Assembly: GCF_008704995.1 (NCBI RefSeq)
Contig: NZ_CP023747.1
Span: 6,730,001 to 6,794,000, forward strand
DNA length: 64,000 nt
Source: Streptomyces nodosus
GTDB taxonomy: Bacteria > Actinomycetota > Actinomycetes > Streptomycetales > Streptomycetaceae
Direction of reading: 5' to 3'
Shown in pieces: positions 16,439 to 24,600 of the stretch (position 1 is the first letter of the stretch; the number at the start of each line of letters is the position of its first letter). The translations under genes and the position numbers were made by a program. The notes below the pieces were generated by a model that searched no databases, was not told the origin of the DNA, and was given only the letters and a program-made list of their open reading frames with translations.

Positions 16439-17167
16439 GTGATCGACTACTACTCGACCTCGGCCGAGTTCTACGAGCTGGTGGCCACCCGGCACACCGC
16501 CAGCAGCGGTCCGCCGCTGACCCGCGTCCTCGCGGGCCTGGACACCTCGTACGGCCCCGTCCTGGAGATCGGCGCGGGCACCGGACGCGTGACCGAGGTC
16601 ATCGCCGCCGCGCTGCCCGAGGCGGAGATCCTCGCGGCCGAACCGTCGGCCACCATGCGGGCCATGCTCACCTCCAGGGTCGCCCGCGACCCGGATCTGC
16701 GGCGCCGCGTGACGGTGGTCGACGGCGCCGCCCAGGACCTCGACCTGCCCGAACGGCTCTCCGCCGTGGTCATCTTCGGCGTGGCCGGTCATCTCACCGT
16801 CCCCGAACGCGTGGCGTTGTGGAAGCGGCTCGCGGCTCGTCTGCCGGACGGGGCGCCCATCGTCGTGGAACTGATGGGGGTCTCCTCACCACGCGTCATC
16901 CCACCGGTGATGTCCCTCAGGGAAGTCATCGGGCACCAGACGTACGAGTGGTGGATCGGCGGCGAACCCACCGAGGGCGACGCCATGCGGTTCACCACCA
17001 CCTGGAAGGTCCTGCGCGACGGCCGCACCGTGCGCGAGGTCGCCGACAGCTACGACTGGCACACCTTCGACGTCGCCCGGCTGGCCCGAGAGGCCGGCAT
17101 GACCAGCCGCCGCATCACCGAGGCCGGCGGCAGGCCCATCCCCGAAATCGGAGTACTCGTCAAGTGA
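16439..17167 (+). CDS. SAM-dependent methyltransferase, paralogue of the fused domain upstream
   Basis: 242 residues, GTG start; the sequence before it offers only a weak GGAGA ribosome site. EIGAGTGRVTE is the SAM glycine loop near residue 40. It aligns along its full length with residues 440-690 of the reductase fusion protein, so the two arose by duplication. With the NRPS-embedded domain the operon encodes three methyltransferases. Targets could be a thiazoline carbon, a ring nitrogen, a carboxylate or a hydroxyl group, and sequence alone does not say which. It ends in a GTGA overlap with the first ABC gene. Confidence 0.88.
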   Translation: MIDYYSTSAEFYELVATRHTASSGPPLTRVLAGLDTSYGPVLEIGAGTGRVTEVIAAALPEAEILAAEPSATMRAMLTSRVARDPDLRRRVTVVDGAAQDLDLPERLSAVVIFGVAGHLTVPERVALWKRLAARLPDGAPIVVELMGVSSPRVIPPVMSLREVIGHQTYEWWIGGEPTEGDAMRFTTTWKVLRDGRTVREVADSYDWHTFDVARLAREAGMTSRRITEAGGRPIPEIGVLVK

Positions 17168-19050
17168 AGTCACAACCGTCCGAGCCGGGCCCGGACTCGG
17201 TGTCCCGAGACCCGGCAGCCGCCGGCGCGGGCACCGAGGCACCCCCGAGCCCGCTCCGCGCGCTGGCCGAGCCCGTCCAGGGCCGACTGGCCGTCGCCGT
17301 AGCTCTCCAGGCCGTCGCGGCCCTCGCCGGAGTGGTCCCGTTCATCGCCGTCTCACGTATCGCCGGCCGCCTCACCGGCGGGTCCCCCGCCGGCGGTGAC
17401 GTCCTCTGGCCGTTGGTCACCCTCGCCTGTGTGGCGGGCCTGCTCGCCCTGGCGTGCGGAACGGCGGCCGGTGCCCTCGCGCACCTCGCCGACAACGAGC
17501 TCCAGCTCACCCTCCGCCGTCGGCTCGCCCGGCACATCGGGCGGCTGCCGCTCGGCCGGCTCACCGACAAGGGCACCGGCGAGGTGAAACAGGCGGTGCA
17601 GGACGACGTGAGCGCGCTGCACACGCTGTTCGCCCACACCCTGCTCGACGTCGTCGCCGTACTCACCGCCCCGCTGCTGGCACTGGCCTACCTGTTCACG
17701 GTCGACTGGCGCCTCGCCCTGGTCAGTGTGGTGCCCCTGCTGCTGGGGGTGTTCCTGTTCAGCCGTGCCATGGCGGGCGCGGTGGCGCAGATGGCCGAGT
17801 TCGGTGCGGCGCTCGGGCGGATCTCCGCCGCCGCCGTGGAATTCGCGGCCGGTATCGCCGTGTTCAAGAGCTTCGGGCGCGGACGCAAGGCCCATGAGCG
17901 TTTCGTCGGTGCGACCGAGGGGTTCGCCGACTTCTTCTCCGGCTGGGTCCGGGCCACCCTGGTCACCTCCACCGCCGCCGTCCTGGTGGTCGCCCCGGCC
18001 GTCGTCCTGCTGCTGCTGTCCGTGGTGGGCGCGGTGTTCGTCACCAGCGGCTGGACGACCGGCGCGGAACTCGTTCCCTTCCTGCTGCTGGGCCCCGCCG
18101 TCGCCGCTCCCATGGGCGTCGTGGGTCCCCGCATCCAGCAGATCCGGGCCGGCCAGGCCGCCGCCGTACGCATCACGGCGCTGCTGCACACCCCCACGCT
18201 CACCGAGCCCGCGACCCCCGCCGTGCCCGACGGCCACCAGGTGTCCCTGCGCGGGGTGTCCTTCTCCTACGACGGGCACACCGACGTCCTCCGTGACGTG
18301 GACCTCGACCTCGCGCCCGGCACGGTCACCGCGCTGGTCGGTCCCTCCGGTTCGGGCAAGTCGACCCTGGCGTCGCTGCTGCCCCGCTTCCACGACGTCT
18401 CGGCCGGCAAGGTGACCCTCGGCGGCGTCGACCTGCGGGACATCCCCGCGACCGAGCTGTACCGCCGGGTCGGCTTCGTCCTCCAGGACGTACGGCTGCT
18501 GCGCGCGAGCGTCGCCGACAACATCCGGCTGGGCCGCCCGGACGCCACCGACGAGGAGGTCGAGCGGTGCGCACGCGCCGCCCGCATCCACGACCGCGTC
18601 CTGGACCTGCCCGACGGATACGCGACCGAACTCGGCACGGCCGTCACCCTCTCCGGCGGAGAGGCGCAACGCCTCTCCATCGCAAGGGCGTTGCTCGCCG
18701 ACGCCCCCGTCCTGGTGCTCGACGAGGCCACCGCGTACGCCGACCCGCACTCCGAGGCGCTGATCCAGGACGCGCTGTCCGCGCTCGCGGCCGGCCGCAC
18801 CCTGCTCGTCATCGCGCACCGGCTGTCGACCATCCGCTCCGCCGACCGGATCGTGGTCCTGGAGGACGGACGCATCACCGAACAGGGCCGCCACGACGAA
18901 CTGCTGGCCGCCCGGGGCCGCTACGCCACGCTGTGGGAGGCACAGCGGACCGCGCAGCCGGACCGGACCGACGGCGATCCCGGCCGACCGCCCGCCCCCA
19001 CGGCCGTGGCCCGGGCGGCGGACGACATCCGAGAGGGAAGTGCACGATGA
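17164..19050 (+). CDS. ABC half-transporter, YbtP/Irp6-like
   Basis: 628 residues, with GTG coupled to the methyltransferase stop. The N-terminal half holds six predicted membrane helices (residues about 40-310). The nucleotide-binding domain has Walker A GPSGSGKST near 392, signature LSGGEAQR near 496, Walker B VLVLDEATAY and an H-loop histidine in IAHRLS. The D-E-A-T-A-Y-A-D variant is shared with the Yersinia and mycobacterial siderophore pair YbtP/IrtA. It probably forms a heterodimer with the next gene product. Such pairs have exporter folds but import metal-siderophores, so direction is not settled here. Confidence 0.93.
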   Translation: MKSQPSEPGPDSVSRDPAAAGAGTEAPPSPLRALAEPVQGRLAVAVALQAVAALAGVVPFIAVSRIAGRLTGGSPAGGDVLWPLVTLACVAGLLALACGTAAGALAHLADNELQLTLRRRLARHIGRLPLGRLTDKGTGEVKQAVQDDVSALHTLFAHTLLDVVAVLTAPLLALAYLFTVDWRLALVSVVPLLLGVFLFSRAMAGAVAQMAEFGAALGRISAAAVEFAAGIAVFKSFGRGRKAHERFVGATEGFADFFSGWVRATLVTSTAAVLVVAPAVVLLLLSVVGAVFVTSGWTTGAELVPFLLLGPAVAAPMGVVGPRIQQIRAGQAAAVRITALLHTPTLTEPATPAVPDGHQVSLRGVSFSYDGHTDVLRDVDLDLAPGTVTALVGPSGSGKSTLASLLPRFHDVSAGKVTLGGVDLRDIPATELYRRVGFVLQDVRLLRASVADNIRLGRPDATDEEVERCARAARIHDRVLDLPDGYATELGTAVTLSGGEAQRLSIARALLADAPVLVLDEATAYADPHSEALIQDALSALAAGRTLLVIAHRLSTIRSADRIVVLEDGRITEQGRHDELLAARGRYATLWEAQRTAQPDRTDGDPGRPPAPTAVARAADDIREGSAR

Positions 19051-20804
19051 TCCGTCAGCTCTATCGCGTCCTGGGGCCGGAGGGATCCCGCCCGCTGAAC
19101 CGGCTGCTCGTCCTCCAGAGCGGCGCGGCAGTCTTCCAGGGTGTCGCCTTCGCCCTCCTGGTGCCCGTCCTGAGGGCCCTGCTCGGCACGCACCCCGACG
19201 ACGTGTGGCCCTGGCTGACGGCGTTCGTCGGCTGCGCGCTCGCGTACACCGCGCTCCAGGGCGCCGCCATCAGCGGCGGGTTCACGGTCGGCTCCCAGCT
19301 CTCCCGGGTGCTCCACCGCCGTATGGCGGACCAGGCCCTGCGCCTGCCCCTCGGCTGGTTCACCGCCGGCCGCACGGCCGAGTTCAGCAGGCTGGCCGGA
19401 CAGAACGTCATCCAGGTGATGAGCACACCGGCCCATCTGCTCCGCCCGTTCATCACCTCCCTCCTCACCCCGGCGACGCTGGTGGTCGCCACCTTCTTCT
19501 TCGACGTCCGCACCGCCCTGGTCCTGCTGGTCTGCGCGCCCGTGCTGTTCGCCGTCCAGCTGGCGAGCACGGCGGTGATGCGCCGGCTCGACCTCGGCCG
19601 CGACGCCGCGATCGGTGAGTCCGCCGACCGGGTCCTGGAGTACGCGCGCAACCAGCCGGTGCTGCGGGCCTTCGGCCGGACCGCGGAGGGCTACGGGGCG
19701 CTGGACGACGCCCTGCTGGCCGAGGCGCGCGCGGACCGGCGGCTCATCGCGCGGGGCCTGCCCGGACTGGTCTCCTTCTCGTTCGCCACCCGGCTCGTCT
19801 TCGCCCTGCTGCTCGCGCTGGGCGTGTCCTGGCAGCTCGACGGATCGCTGACCGTGCCCACCCTGCTGGCGCTCCTGGTGCTGCTGGTCCGCCTGATCGA
19901 CAGCGTCTCCTCCGCCGCCGAGGCCGGCGCGGGCATGCGTATCGCCCGCAACACCCTGGAACGCCTGGGCGCGGTCCTCGACGAACCGCCGTTCCTCCAG
20001 CCCGCGGAGCCGAAGACACCCCGCGACGCGAGCGTGGAGTTCACCGGGGTCGGCTTCCGCTACGACGACGGGTCGGCGGAGGGGCCAGCCGCACGTCCGG
20101 TCCTCCATGAGGTGACCTTCCGACTGCCCGAGCGCAGCATGACGGCCCTGGTCGGACCCTCCGGCGCGGGCAAGACCACCGTCGCCGGGCTGCTCGCCCG
20201 CTTCCGGGACACCACCGAGGGCACCGTCCGCATCGGCGGCGTCGACGTCCGTGAGATCGCCCCCGACGAGCTGGCGGCCCATGTCTCCCTCGTCTTCCAG
20301 GACGTCTATCTCTTCGACGGCACGATCGAGGAGAACGTCCGGATCGCCGCCCCCGACGCGGGTTCCGGCGAACTGGCCGAGGCCGCGGCCCTGTCCGGGC
20401 TCGACCGCGTGATCGAGGAACTGCCCGACGGGTGGGACACGAGAGTGGGGGAGGGCGGCGCGCGACTGTCCGGCGGGCAGCGGCAGCGCGTGTCCATCGC
20501 CCGCGCCCTGCTCAAGGACGCCCCGGTCCTCGTCCTCGACGAGGCCACCGCCGCCCTCGACCAGGAGAACGAGGCGCTGTTCGCCGAGACCGTGCGCACC
20601 CTGGCCGACCGCAAGACCCTCCTGGTCATCGCGCATCGGCTGAGCACCGTGGTGAGCGCCGACCAGATCCTCGTCCTGGAGGACGGCGAGATCACCGAAC
20701 GGGGCACACACGACGAGCTGGTCACGACGGGTGGCACCTACGCCTCTTTCTGGGAGCGGCGGGCCCGGGCGCACGGCTGGCGACTGGAGACGGCGTCGTC
20801 ATGA
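19047..20804 (+). CDS. ABC half-transporter, YbtQ/Irp7-like
   Basis: 585 residues. The ATG sits in an ATGA overlap and is preceded by the purine-rich GAGAGGGAAG, so this start is favoured over upstream in-frame codons. Six N-terminal membrane helices are followed by an ATPase with GPSGAGKTT, LSGGQRQR, VLVLDEATAALD and IAHRLS. It is the second half of a heterodimeric siderophore transporter. It is coupled to its partner, which fits equimolar synthesis. Confidence 0.93.
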   Translation: MIRQLYRVLGPEGSRPLNRLLVLQSGAAVFQGVAFALLVPVLRALLGTHPDDVWPWLTAFVGCALAYTALQGAAISGGFTVGSQLSRVLHRRMADQALRLPLGWFTAGRTAEFSRLAGQNVIQVMSTPAHLLRPFITSLLTPATLVVATFFFDVRTALVLLVCAPVLFAVQLASTAVMRRLDLGRDAAIGESADRVLEYARNQPVLRAFGRTAEGYGALDDALLAEARADRRLIARGLPGLVSFSFATRLVFALLLALGVSWQLDGSLTVPTLLALLVLLVRLIDSVSSAAEAGAGMRIARNTLERLGAVLDEPPFLQPAEPKTPRDASVEFTGVGFRYDDGSAEGPAARPVLHEVTFRLPERSMTALVGPSGAGKTTVAGLLARFRDTTEGTVRIGGVDVREIAPDELAAHVSLVFQDVYLFDGTIEENVRIAAPDAGSGELAEAAALSGLDRVIEELPDGWDTRVGEGGARLSGGQRQRVSIARALLKDAPVLVLDEATAALDQENEALFAETVRTLADRKTLLVIAHRLSTVVSADQILVLEDGEITERGTHDELVTTGGTYASFWERRARAHGWRLETASS

Positions 20805-20866
20805 CCTTCCACCCGGCACCAGAGAGCAACCGGACACAGCGGCAGAGGAAAGGCACCACACGATGA
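20801..20866 (+). CDS. Possible 21-residue coupling mini-ORF
   Basis: An ATG overlaps the ABC stop (ATGA at 20801-20804) and opens a 21-codon frame, MTFHPAPESNRTQRQRKGTTR. Its stop overlaps the start of the salicylate synthase (ATGA at 20863-20866). It thus bridges the only coupling gap at the end of the operon. It may serve only to carry ribosomes to the next gene; the basic peptide itself may have no role. It could also be chance, since it has no ribosome site of its own. Confidence 0.35.
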   Translation: MTFHPAPESNRTQRQRKGTTR

Positions 20867-22260
20867 GCACCGGATCGCGGAACATCTGGGAAGCATGGGC
20901 GAGGTCCGTGGCCCCGCTCGTCCGCGTGAACACCGGGGAGCCCTGCCCCGACCCGGCGGCCACCGCCACCCGCCTCGCACAGGCGGGACTCGCCGACCAG
21001 TACATGGTGTACGAGGGGGAGGGGGGTGTCTGGCACTTCGCGGCCGGCTCCGCCATGAGCGTGACCGCCGACAGCACCGCCATCACCGCGCAGTCCGGTG
21101 GACGGACATGGACCTCGCGCACCGACCGCCAACCACTGACGGCGTTCGCCGCCGCGCTGTCCGCTCTGCGCGAGGCGGGCGACGAAGGACGCCACTTCTA
21201 CGGCTGGGCGGCCTTCGAACTCGCCCATCTCCTCCACGCGGATGCCGCGACGGCCGGGGAGCAGCCTCTGCTGCACGCGCTGATCCCGTCCGTCGAGGTG
21301 ACCCTCACCGGCGACCGGACGGTGGTCCGCGCGGTGGACGAGGCATGGGCACGCAAGGTCGCCGACCTCCTCGCGGAGCCCCCGGCAGGACGGACCGCTC
21401 ACGACGAGCCCATGCCCGAGAGGGCCGAGGGCGTCATCGCCACCGGCACCGCCGCCTACGGCGGGGCGGTGTCCCGTACGGTCGGAGACATCCACGCGGG
21501 GCTCCTGGAGAAGGCCGTGGTCTCCCGGAAGGTCCCGCTGCCCGCCGAGCCCCGCCCGGACTTCCCCGCGACCTACCTCGCGGGCCGCCGGGCCAATACA
21601 CCGGCACGCTCCTATCTGATGGATCTCGGCGGTTACCGGGCGGCCGGGTTCAGCCCGGAGACCGTTCTGGAGGTCGGGGCGGAGGGACGCGTCAGCACCC
21701 AGCCGCTCGCGGGCACCCGCGCACGGGGAGCCGACCCGGCGGAGAACGAGCGCCGGCGCGCGGAACTGCTCAGCGACCCCAAGGAGATACATGAACACGC
21801 CGTGTCCGTACGCCTCGCCTGGGACGAGATGGCCGCGGTGTGCCGCCCCGGCTCCGTCGCGGTCGAGGAGTTCATGACCGTCAGGCCGCGCGGGTCGGTG
21901 CAGCACCTCGCCTCGCGGGTGACGGGGCGGCTGCGGCCGGACTGCGGACCGTGGGACGCTTTCGCCTCCCTCTTCCCCGCGATCACCGCCACCGGTGTCT
22001 CCAAACGAGACGCCCTCCATGCTCTGGCCCGCCATGAGGACGGACCCCGGGGACTGTACGGCGGCGCGGTGTTCCGGGGGAGCACCGACGGGGACCTCGA
22101 CGCCGCCCTCGTCCTGCGCACCCTCATCGGCGCGGGAGACGAGGCCTGGCTGCGGGCGGGCGCCGGGGTCACCGCTCAGTCCAGCCCCGAACGGGAGATC
22201 GAGGAGACCTGCGAGAAACTCCGCAGCGTCGCCCCGTACCTCAGATTCGCGGCGGACTGA
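20863..22260 (+). CDS. Salicylate synthase (Irp9/MbtI/YbtS family)
   Basis: 465 residues from ATG 20863, preceded by GAGGAAAGG; longer in-frame starts lie inside the ABC gene. It is a chorismate-using enzyme. Family blocks include HFYGWAAFELA, EKAVVSRKV, NTPARSYLMDLGG, GFSPETVLEV, STQPLAGTR, KEIHEHAVSVR and the C-terminal LRAGAGVTAQS. It converts chorismate through isochorismate to salicylate plus pyruvate, giving the aryl starter for the NRPS line. Its length fits the family (434-450) plus a short N-terminal extension. Its presence makes the phenolate cap of the product very likely salicylate and not 2,3-dihydroxybenzoate. Confidence 0.95.
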   Translation: MSTGSRNIWEAWARSVAPLVRVNTGEPCPDPAATATRLAQAGLADQYMVYEGEGGVWHFAAGSAMSVTADSTAITAQSGGRTWTSRTDRQPLTAFAAALSALREAGDEGRHFYGWAAFELAHLLHADAATAGEQPLLHALIPSVEVTLTGDRTVVRAVDEAWARKVADLLAEPPAGRTAHDEPMPERAEGVIATGTAAYGGAVSRTVGDIHAGLLEKAVVSRKVPLPAEPRPDFPATYLAGRRANTPARSYLMDLGGYRAAGFSPETVLEVGAEGRVSTQPLAGTRARGADPAENERRRAELLSDPKEIHEHAVSVRLAWDEMAAVCRPGSVAVEEFMTVRPRGSVQHLASRVTGRLRPDCGPWDAFASLFPAITATGVSKRDALHALARHEDGPRGLYGGAVFRGSTDGDLDAALVLRTLIGAGDEAWLRAGAGVTAQSSPEREIEETCEKLRSVAPYLRFAAD

Positions 22261-22274
22261 GCCGACGACCCCCT

Positions 22275-22288
22275 GGGGAGACCTCCCC
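22275..22288. terminator. Weak hairpin between convergent genes
   Basis: GGGGA-GACC-TCCCC, a 5-bp stem with a 4-nt loop (extendable with mismatches), lies 15 nt after the salicylate synthase stop and before the convergent methyltransferase. There is no U-tract. Confidence 0.35.
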
Positions 22289-22354
22289 GAGGTCCCGACC
22301 GGCGCTCACCACAACCTCAGGAGGACCGCTCCTCGCCGCTCCGCGCGGATGACC

Positions 22355-23026
22355 TCAGCCGGCCCGGCGGACGAGTAGGACATGGTCGGTCACCGTGGCG
22401 GTCCGGCCGTCCGGGCCGGTCGCCTCCCGCCGTGGCGCGTCGGCTCGTTCGAGGGCCCATTCGCCGGACGGCAGGGCGAGTTGTGCGTAGATCTCCTGCG
22501 GGGTGGCGAAGGGCGTGCTCCGGTCCTGGTTCCAGGACCAGGGCGCGATCGATCCGTGGTCGACCACGAGGAGCCGTCCCCCGGGGCGCAGGGCCTCGGC
22601 CGCGGTGCGGAGGATCGTGTCGCGGGGCAGCTCATAGGGGGTGTGGAAGTACTGGGCCGAGACCAGGTCGAAGTTCCCGGCGGGGAACGACCGCGCCAGA
22701 TCATGGCACTCCGCCGTGACGCGGTCGTCAAGGCGCTCGGTGCGGGCGAGGGCGGCCACTCGCTCCACCGCGGTGGGCGCGATGTCCACCGCGGTGACCG
22801 TCCAACCGTGGCGGGCCAGCCACAGGGTGTCGCCGCCCATGCCGCAGCCGAGGTCGAGCGCGGCGCCGGGAGGCAACTCGGCGGCCTCCTCCTCCAGAAC
22901 CGGATTGACCCGGCTCGCCCGGACGGAGCGGTCCTGCGCGCGTTGCCGGTAGAGGCCCTCCCAGAACTCCTCGGGCCTCTGCGCGGCCAGGGCGGCCGCT
23001 GTGGGGCCCTGAGGCTGCTGCGCCAT
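22355..23026 (-). CDS. Class I SAM-dependent methyltransferase
   Basis: 223 residues. The start is placed at the ATG (MAQQPQ) at 23026 because AGGAAGGGAGA lies about 8 nt upstream; a start seven codons earlier would bury that site. The SAM loop LDLGCGMGGDTLWL is at 57-70, followed by VTAVDIAP (acidic ribose-binding residue) and a later GGRLLVVDHG. It resembles TehB/UbiG-like small-molecule methyltransferases; the substrate is unknown. It points toward the metallophore operon and ends 94 nt from it, but its opposite orientation argues against shared transcription. Confidence 0.85.
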   Translation of the reverse strand: MAQQPQGPTAAALAAQRPEEFWEGLYRQRAQDRSVRASRVNPVLEEEAAELPPGAALDLGCGMGGDTLWLARHGWTVTAVDIAPTAVERVAALARTERLDDRVTAECHDLARSFPAGNFDLVSAQYFHTPYELPRDTILRTAAEALRPGGRLLVVDHGSIAPWSWNQDRSTPFATPQEIYAQLALPSGEWALERADAPRREATGPDGRTATVTDHVLLVRRAG

Positions 23027-23189
23027 GACACGTTCTCCCTTCCTCACGACTGCTCGGATCGCTCTCCGAGACGCCGGGAGAAACCACTGTCGCCGAGGAG
23101 CTTGCCGGCACGCGACACATGTTGCCGTTCCCGCAACGACCGGCGGCTCGGCTCCCCTGCGCGCACCACCTCGCCCCTCCCGGAGCGCC

Positions 23190-24176
23190 TCACAGCGTGG
23201 TGGTCGTCTCCTCCCCGGAGGCGCTGCCGGCGAGCCACTGGTCCCATGTCAGATTGAAGGCGGCGTAGCCGTTGTCCGCCGGGGCCTTGGCTCGGGGCGA
23301 GCCGGTGATGGTGACGGGGTCGCCCTGCTTGACCTGGTCGTAGAACCACTTGGCGTCCGACAGGGACAGATGGACACAGCCGTGCGAGCCGAGGGCGCTG
23401 CCGCTGCCGGGGGTGGGGTCGCCGGTCGAGTAGTGCACATAGGTGCCGGACTGGGTGAGGTGGACGTCCCAGGGCAGCGTCAGGTCGTAGTAGTTCGGGC
23501 TGCCCTTCTGGCAGCTGATGCCGACGCTGCAGGAGGTCATGTGGACCTTCTCCTGCTTGTCGATGACGGCCATCGTGCCGTTCCACGTCGGATACTGAGG
23601 GCTGCCCGCATTGATCGACAGGGTGCGCACCACCGTGCCGTTGCGGGTCACTCTCATGGTGTGGCCGGGCACCGAGACATCCGCGCGTACGTCGTCGCCG
23701 ATCGTGAAGGTGTGAGTGTAGCCGTGCACGCCGTAGCGCCCGTTGCCGTTGCTGACGCCCTTCATATCGACGTCGATCTTGACCTTGGTGTCCGAGGGCC
23801 AGTACGTCTTCGGCCGCCAGTCGGCGCGCCGGTCGCCGAACCAGTGCCAGGCGCCGTCCACCGGCTGCGAGGTGCTCACCTTCATGTGCTGCTCCACCGT
23901 GGCCCGTGCCTTTGCCGCCACCGGGTCGGTGAAGATCACCGAGATCGGCATGGCCACGCCGACCGTGGTTCCCGTCTGCGGGGTGATCGTGTCCAGCAGC
24001 ATCGGCGGGCCCGCGGGCTTCGTCGGTGACGGAGAGGCGCTCGCAGTCGGCTTGCCCGGCGCCTTCGGGCCGTCCCCGCCCGCCTTGTCACTGCCGCTCC
24101 CGCCGCAGGCACTCGCGCCCCACAGCACTGTCCCCATGATGAGTGCGATTCCTATGCCGCCCTTACGCCGCCCCAC
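23190..24176 (-). CDS. L,D-transpeptidase lipoprotein (YkuD domain)
   Basis: 328 residues, GTG start. The N-terminus has a positive MGRRKGG stretch, a hydrophobic segment and A-S-A-C-G, a likely but imperfect lipobox, so it should be anchored outside the membrane. A Pro/Ser/Thr linker follows, then an Ig-like region (about 60-140) as in mycobacterial LdtMt2. The YkuD domain has the catalytic SHGCVH near 262-267. Such enzymes make 3-3 peptidoglycan crosslinks or attach proteins to the wall. The C-terminal tail (LTWDQWLAGSA) resembles that of actinobacterial homologues. It is probably monocistronic. Confidence 0.93.
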   Translation of the reverse strand: MGRRKGGIGIALIMGTVLWGASACGGSGSDKAGGDGPKAPGKPTASASPSPTKPAGPPMLLDTITPQTGTTVGVAMPISVIFTDPVAAKARATVEQHMKVSTSQPVDGAWHWFGDRRADWRPKTYWPSDTKVKIDVDMKGVSNGNGRYGVHGYTHTFTIGDDVRADVSVPGHTMRVTRNGTVVRTLSINAGSPQYPTWNGTMAVIDKQEKVHMTSCSVGISCQKGSPNYYDLTLPWDVHLTQSGTYVHYSTGDPTPGSGSALGSHGCVHLSLSDAKWFYDQVKQGDPVTITGSPRAKAPADNGYAAFNLTWDQWLAGSASGEETTTTL

Positions 24177-24395
24177 GACCCGCCCCGTTCTCTCGCTCCT
24201 CGGCCCTGACGGACCTGACTCCCTGTCGGACAGCGAGGGCGCGGGCCGCAGTTGCGCGGGTTGTGTAAAAGGTGTCTCAAAGCTCGCCGCGCAGGCCCGG
24301 ACCGGGGAGCCGGGGGGCGCGGCATCCGGTCGGGTCCACCGGCCACCGGACGGCGTAGCGGGCCGAGCACAGTCCGGCCGCCCCTGAAATCATTC

Positions 24396-24420
24396 GACAC
24401 GACATGACATGACACGACAT
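24396..24420. repeat. GACAY pentanucleotide microsatellite
   Basis: Five tandem copies of GACAC/GACAT occur between the transpeptidase and the plus-strand phosphatase unit. They are unusually AT-rich for this genome. The intergenic stretch 24177-24462 holds nothing else recognisable. Confidence 0.7.
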
Positions 24421-24462
24421 GAATCGACGACGTAAGGCGCTTGTGCGGCGAGAGGGAAACGG

Positions 24463-24600
24463 ATGGACACCGGACGACGGGCCGTCGTGACGGCGGGTGC
24501 CGGCGGTACCGGACGTGCGACAGCCCCCGGCGCCGTCGCCGGTCCACGCATCACCGGAAGGACCATCCCCGTCGACGGCGGCTCGAAGGCCGCACCGTGA
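24463..24600 (+). pseudogene. Collapsed short-chain dehydrogenase remnant (45 codons)
   Basis: An ATG with GAGAGGGAAACGG just upstream opens a 45-codon frame. It begins like an SDR N-terminus (RRAVVTAGAGGTGRAT, the TGxxxGxG cofactor loop) and, after only a few residues, jumps to an SDR C-terminus (RITGRTIPVDGG). Roughly 190 central residues, including the SYK catalytic triad, are gone, so it cannot be an active dehydrogenase. The frame ends in a GTGA overlap with the phosphatase start. It may have been kept as a leader that delivers ribosomes to that gene. Confidence 0.65.

Noticed and set aside
20801..20862. ATG 20801 as the start of the salicylate synthase
   Set aside because: It is out of frame with the synthase. 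It only opens the 21-codon mini-ORF.
22382..24387. Plus-strand frames over the methyltransferase and transpeptidase genes
   Set aside because: The minus-strand reading has the SAM and YkuD motifs; the plus frames have none.
22261..24462. Zur or iron-regulator box within the window for the metallophore operon
   Set aside because: The operon promoter lies left of the window, and no convincing palindrome of either type was seen near its 3' end.
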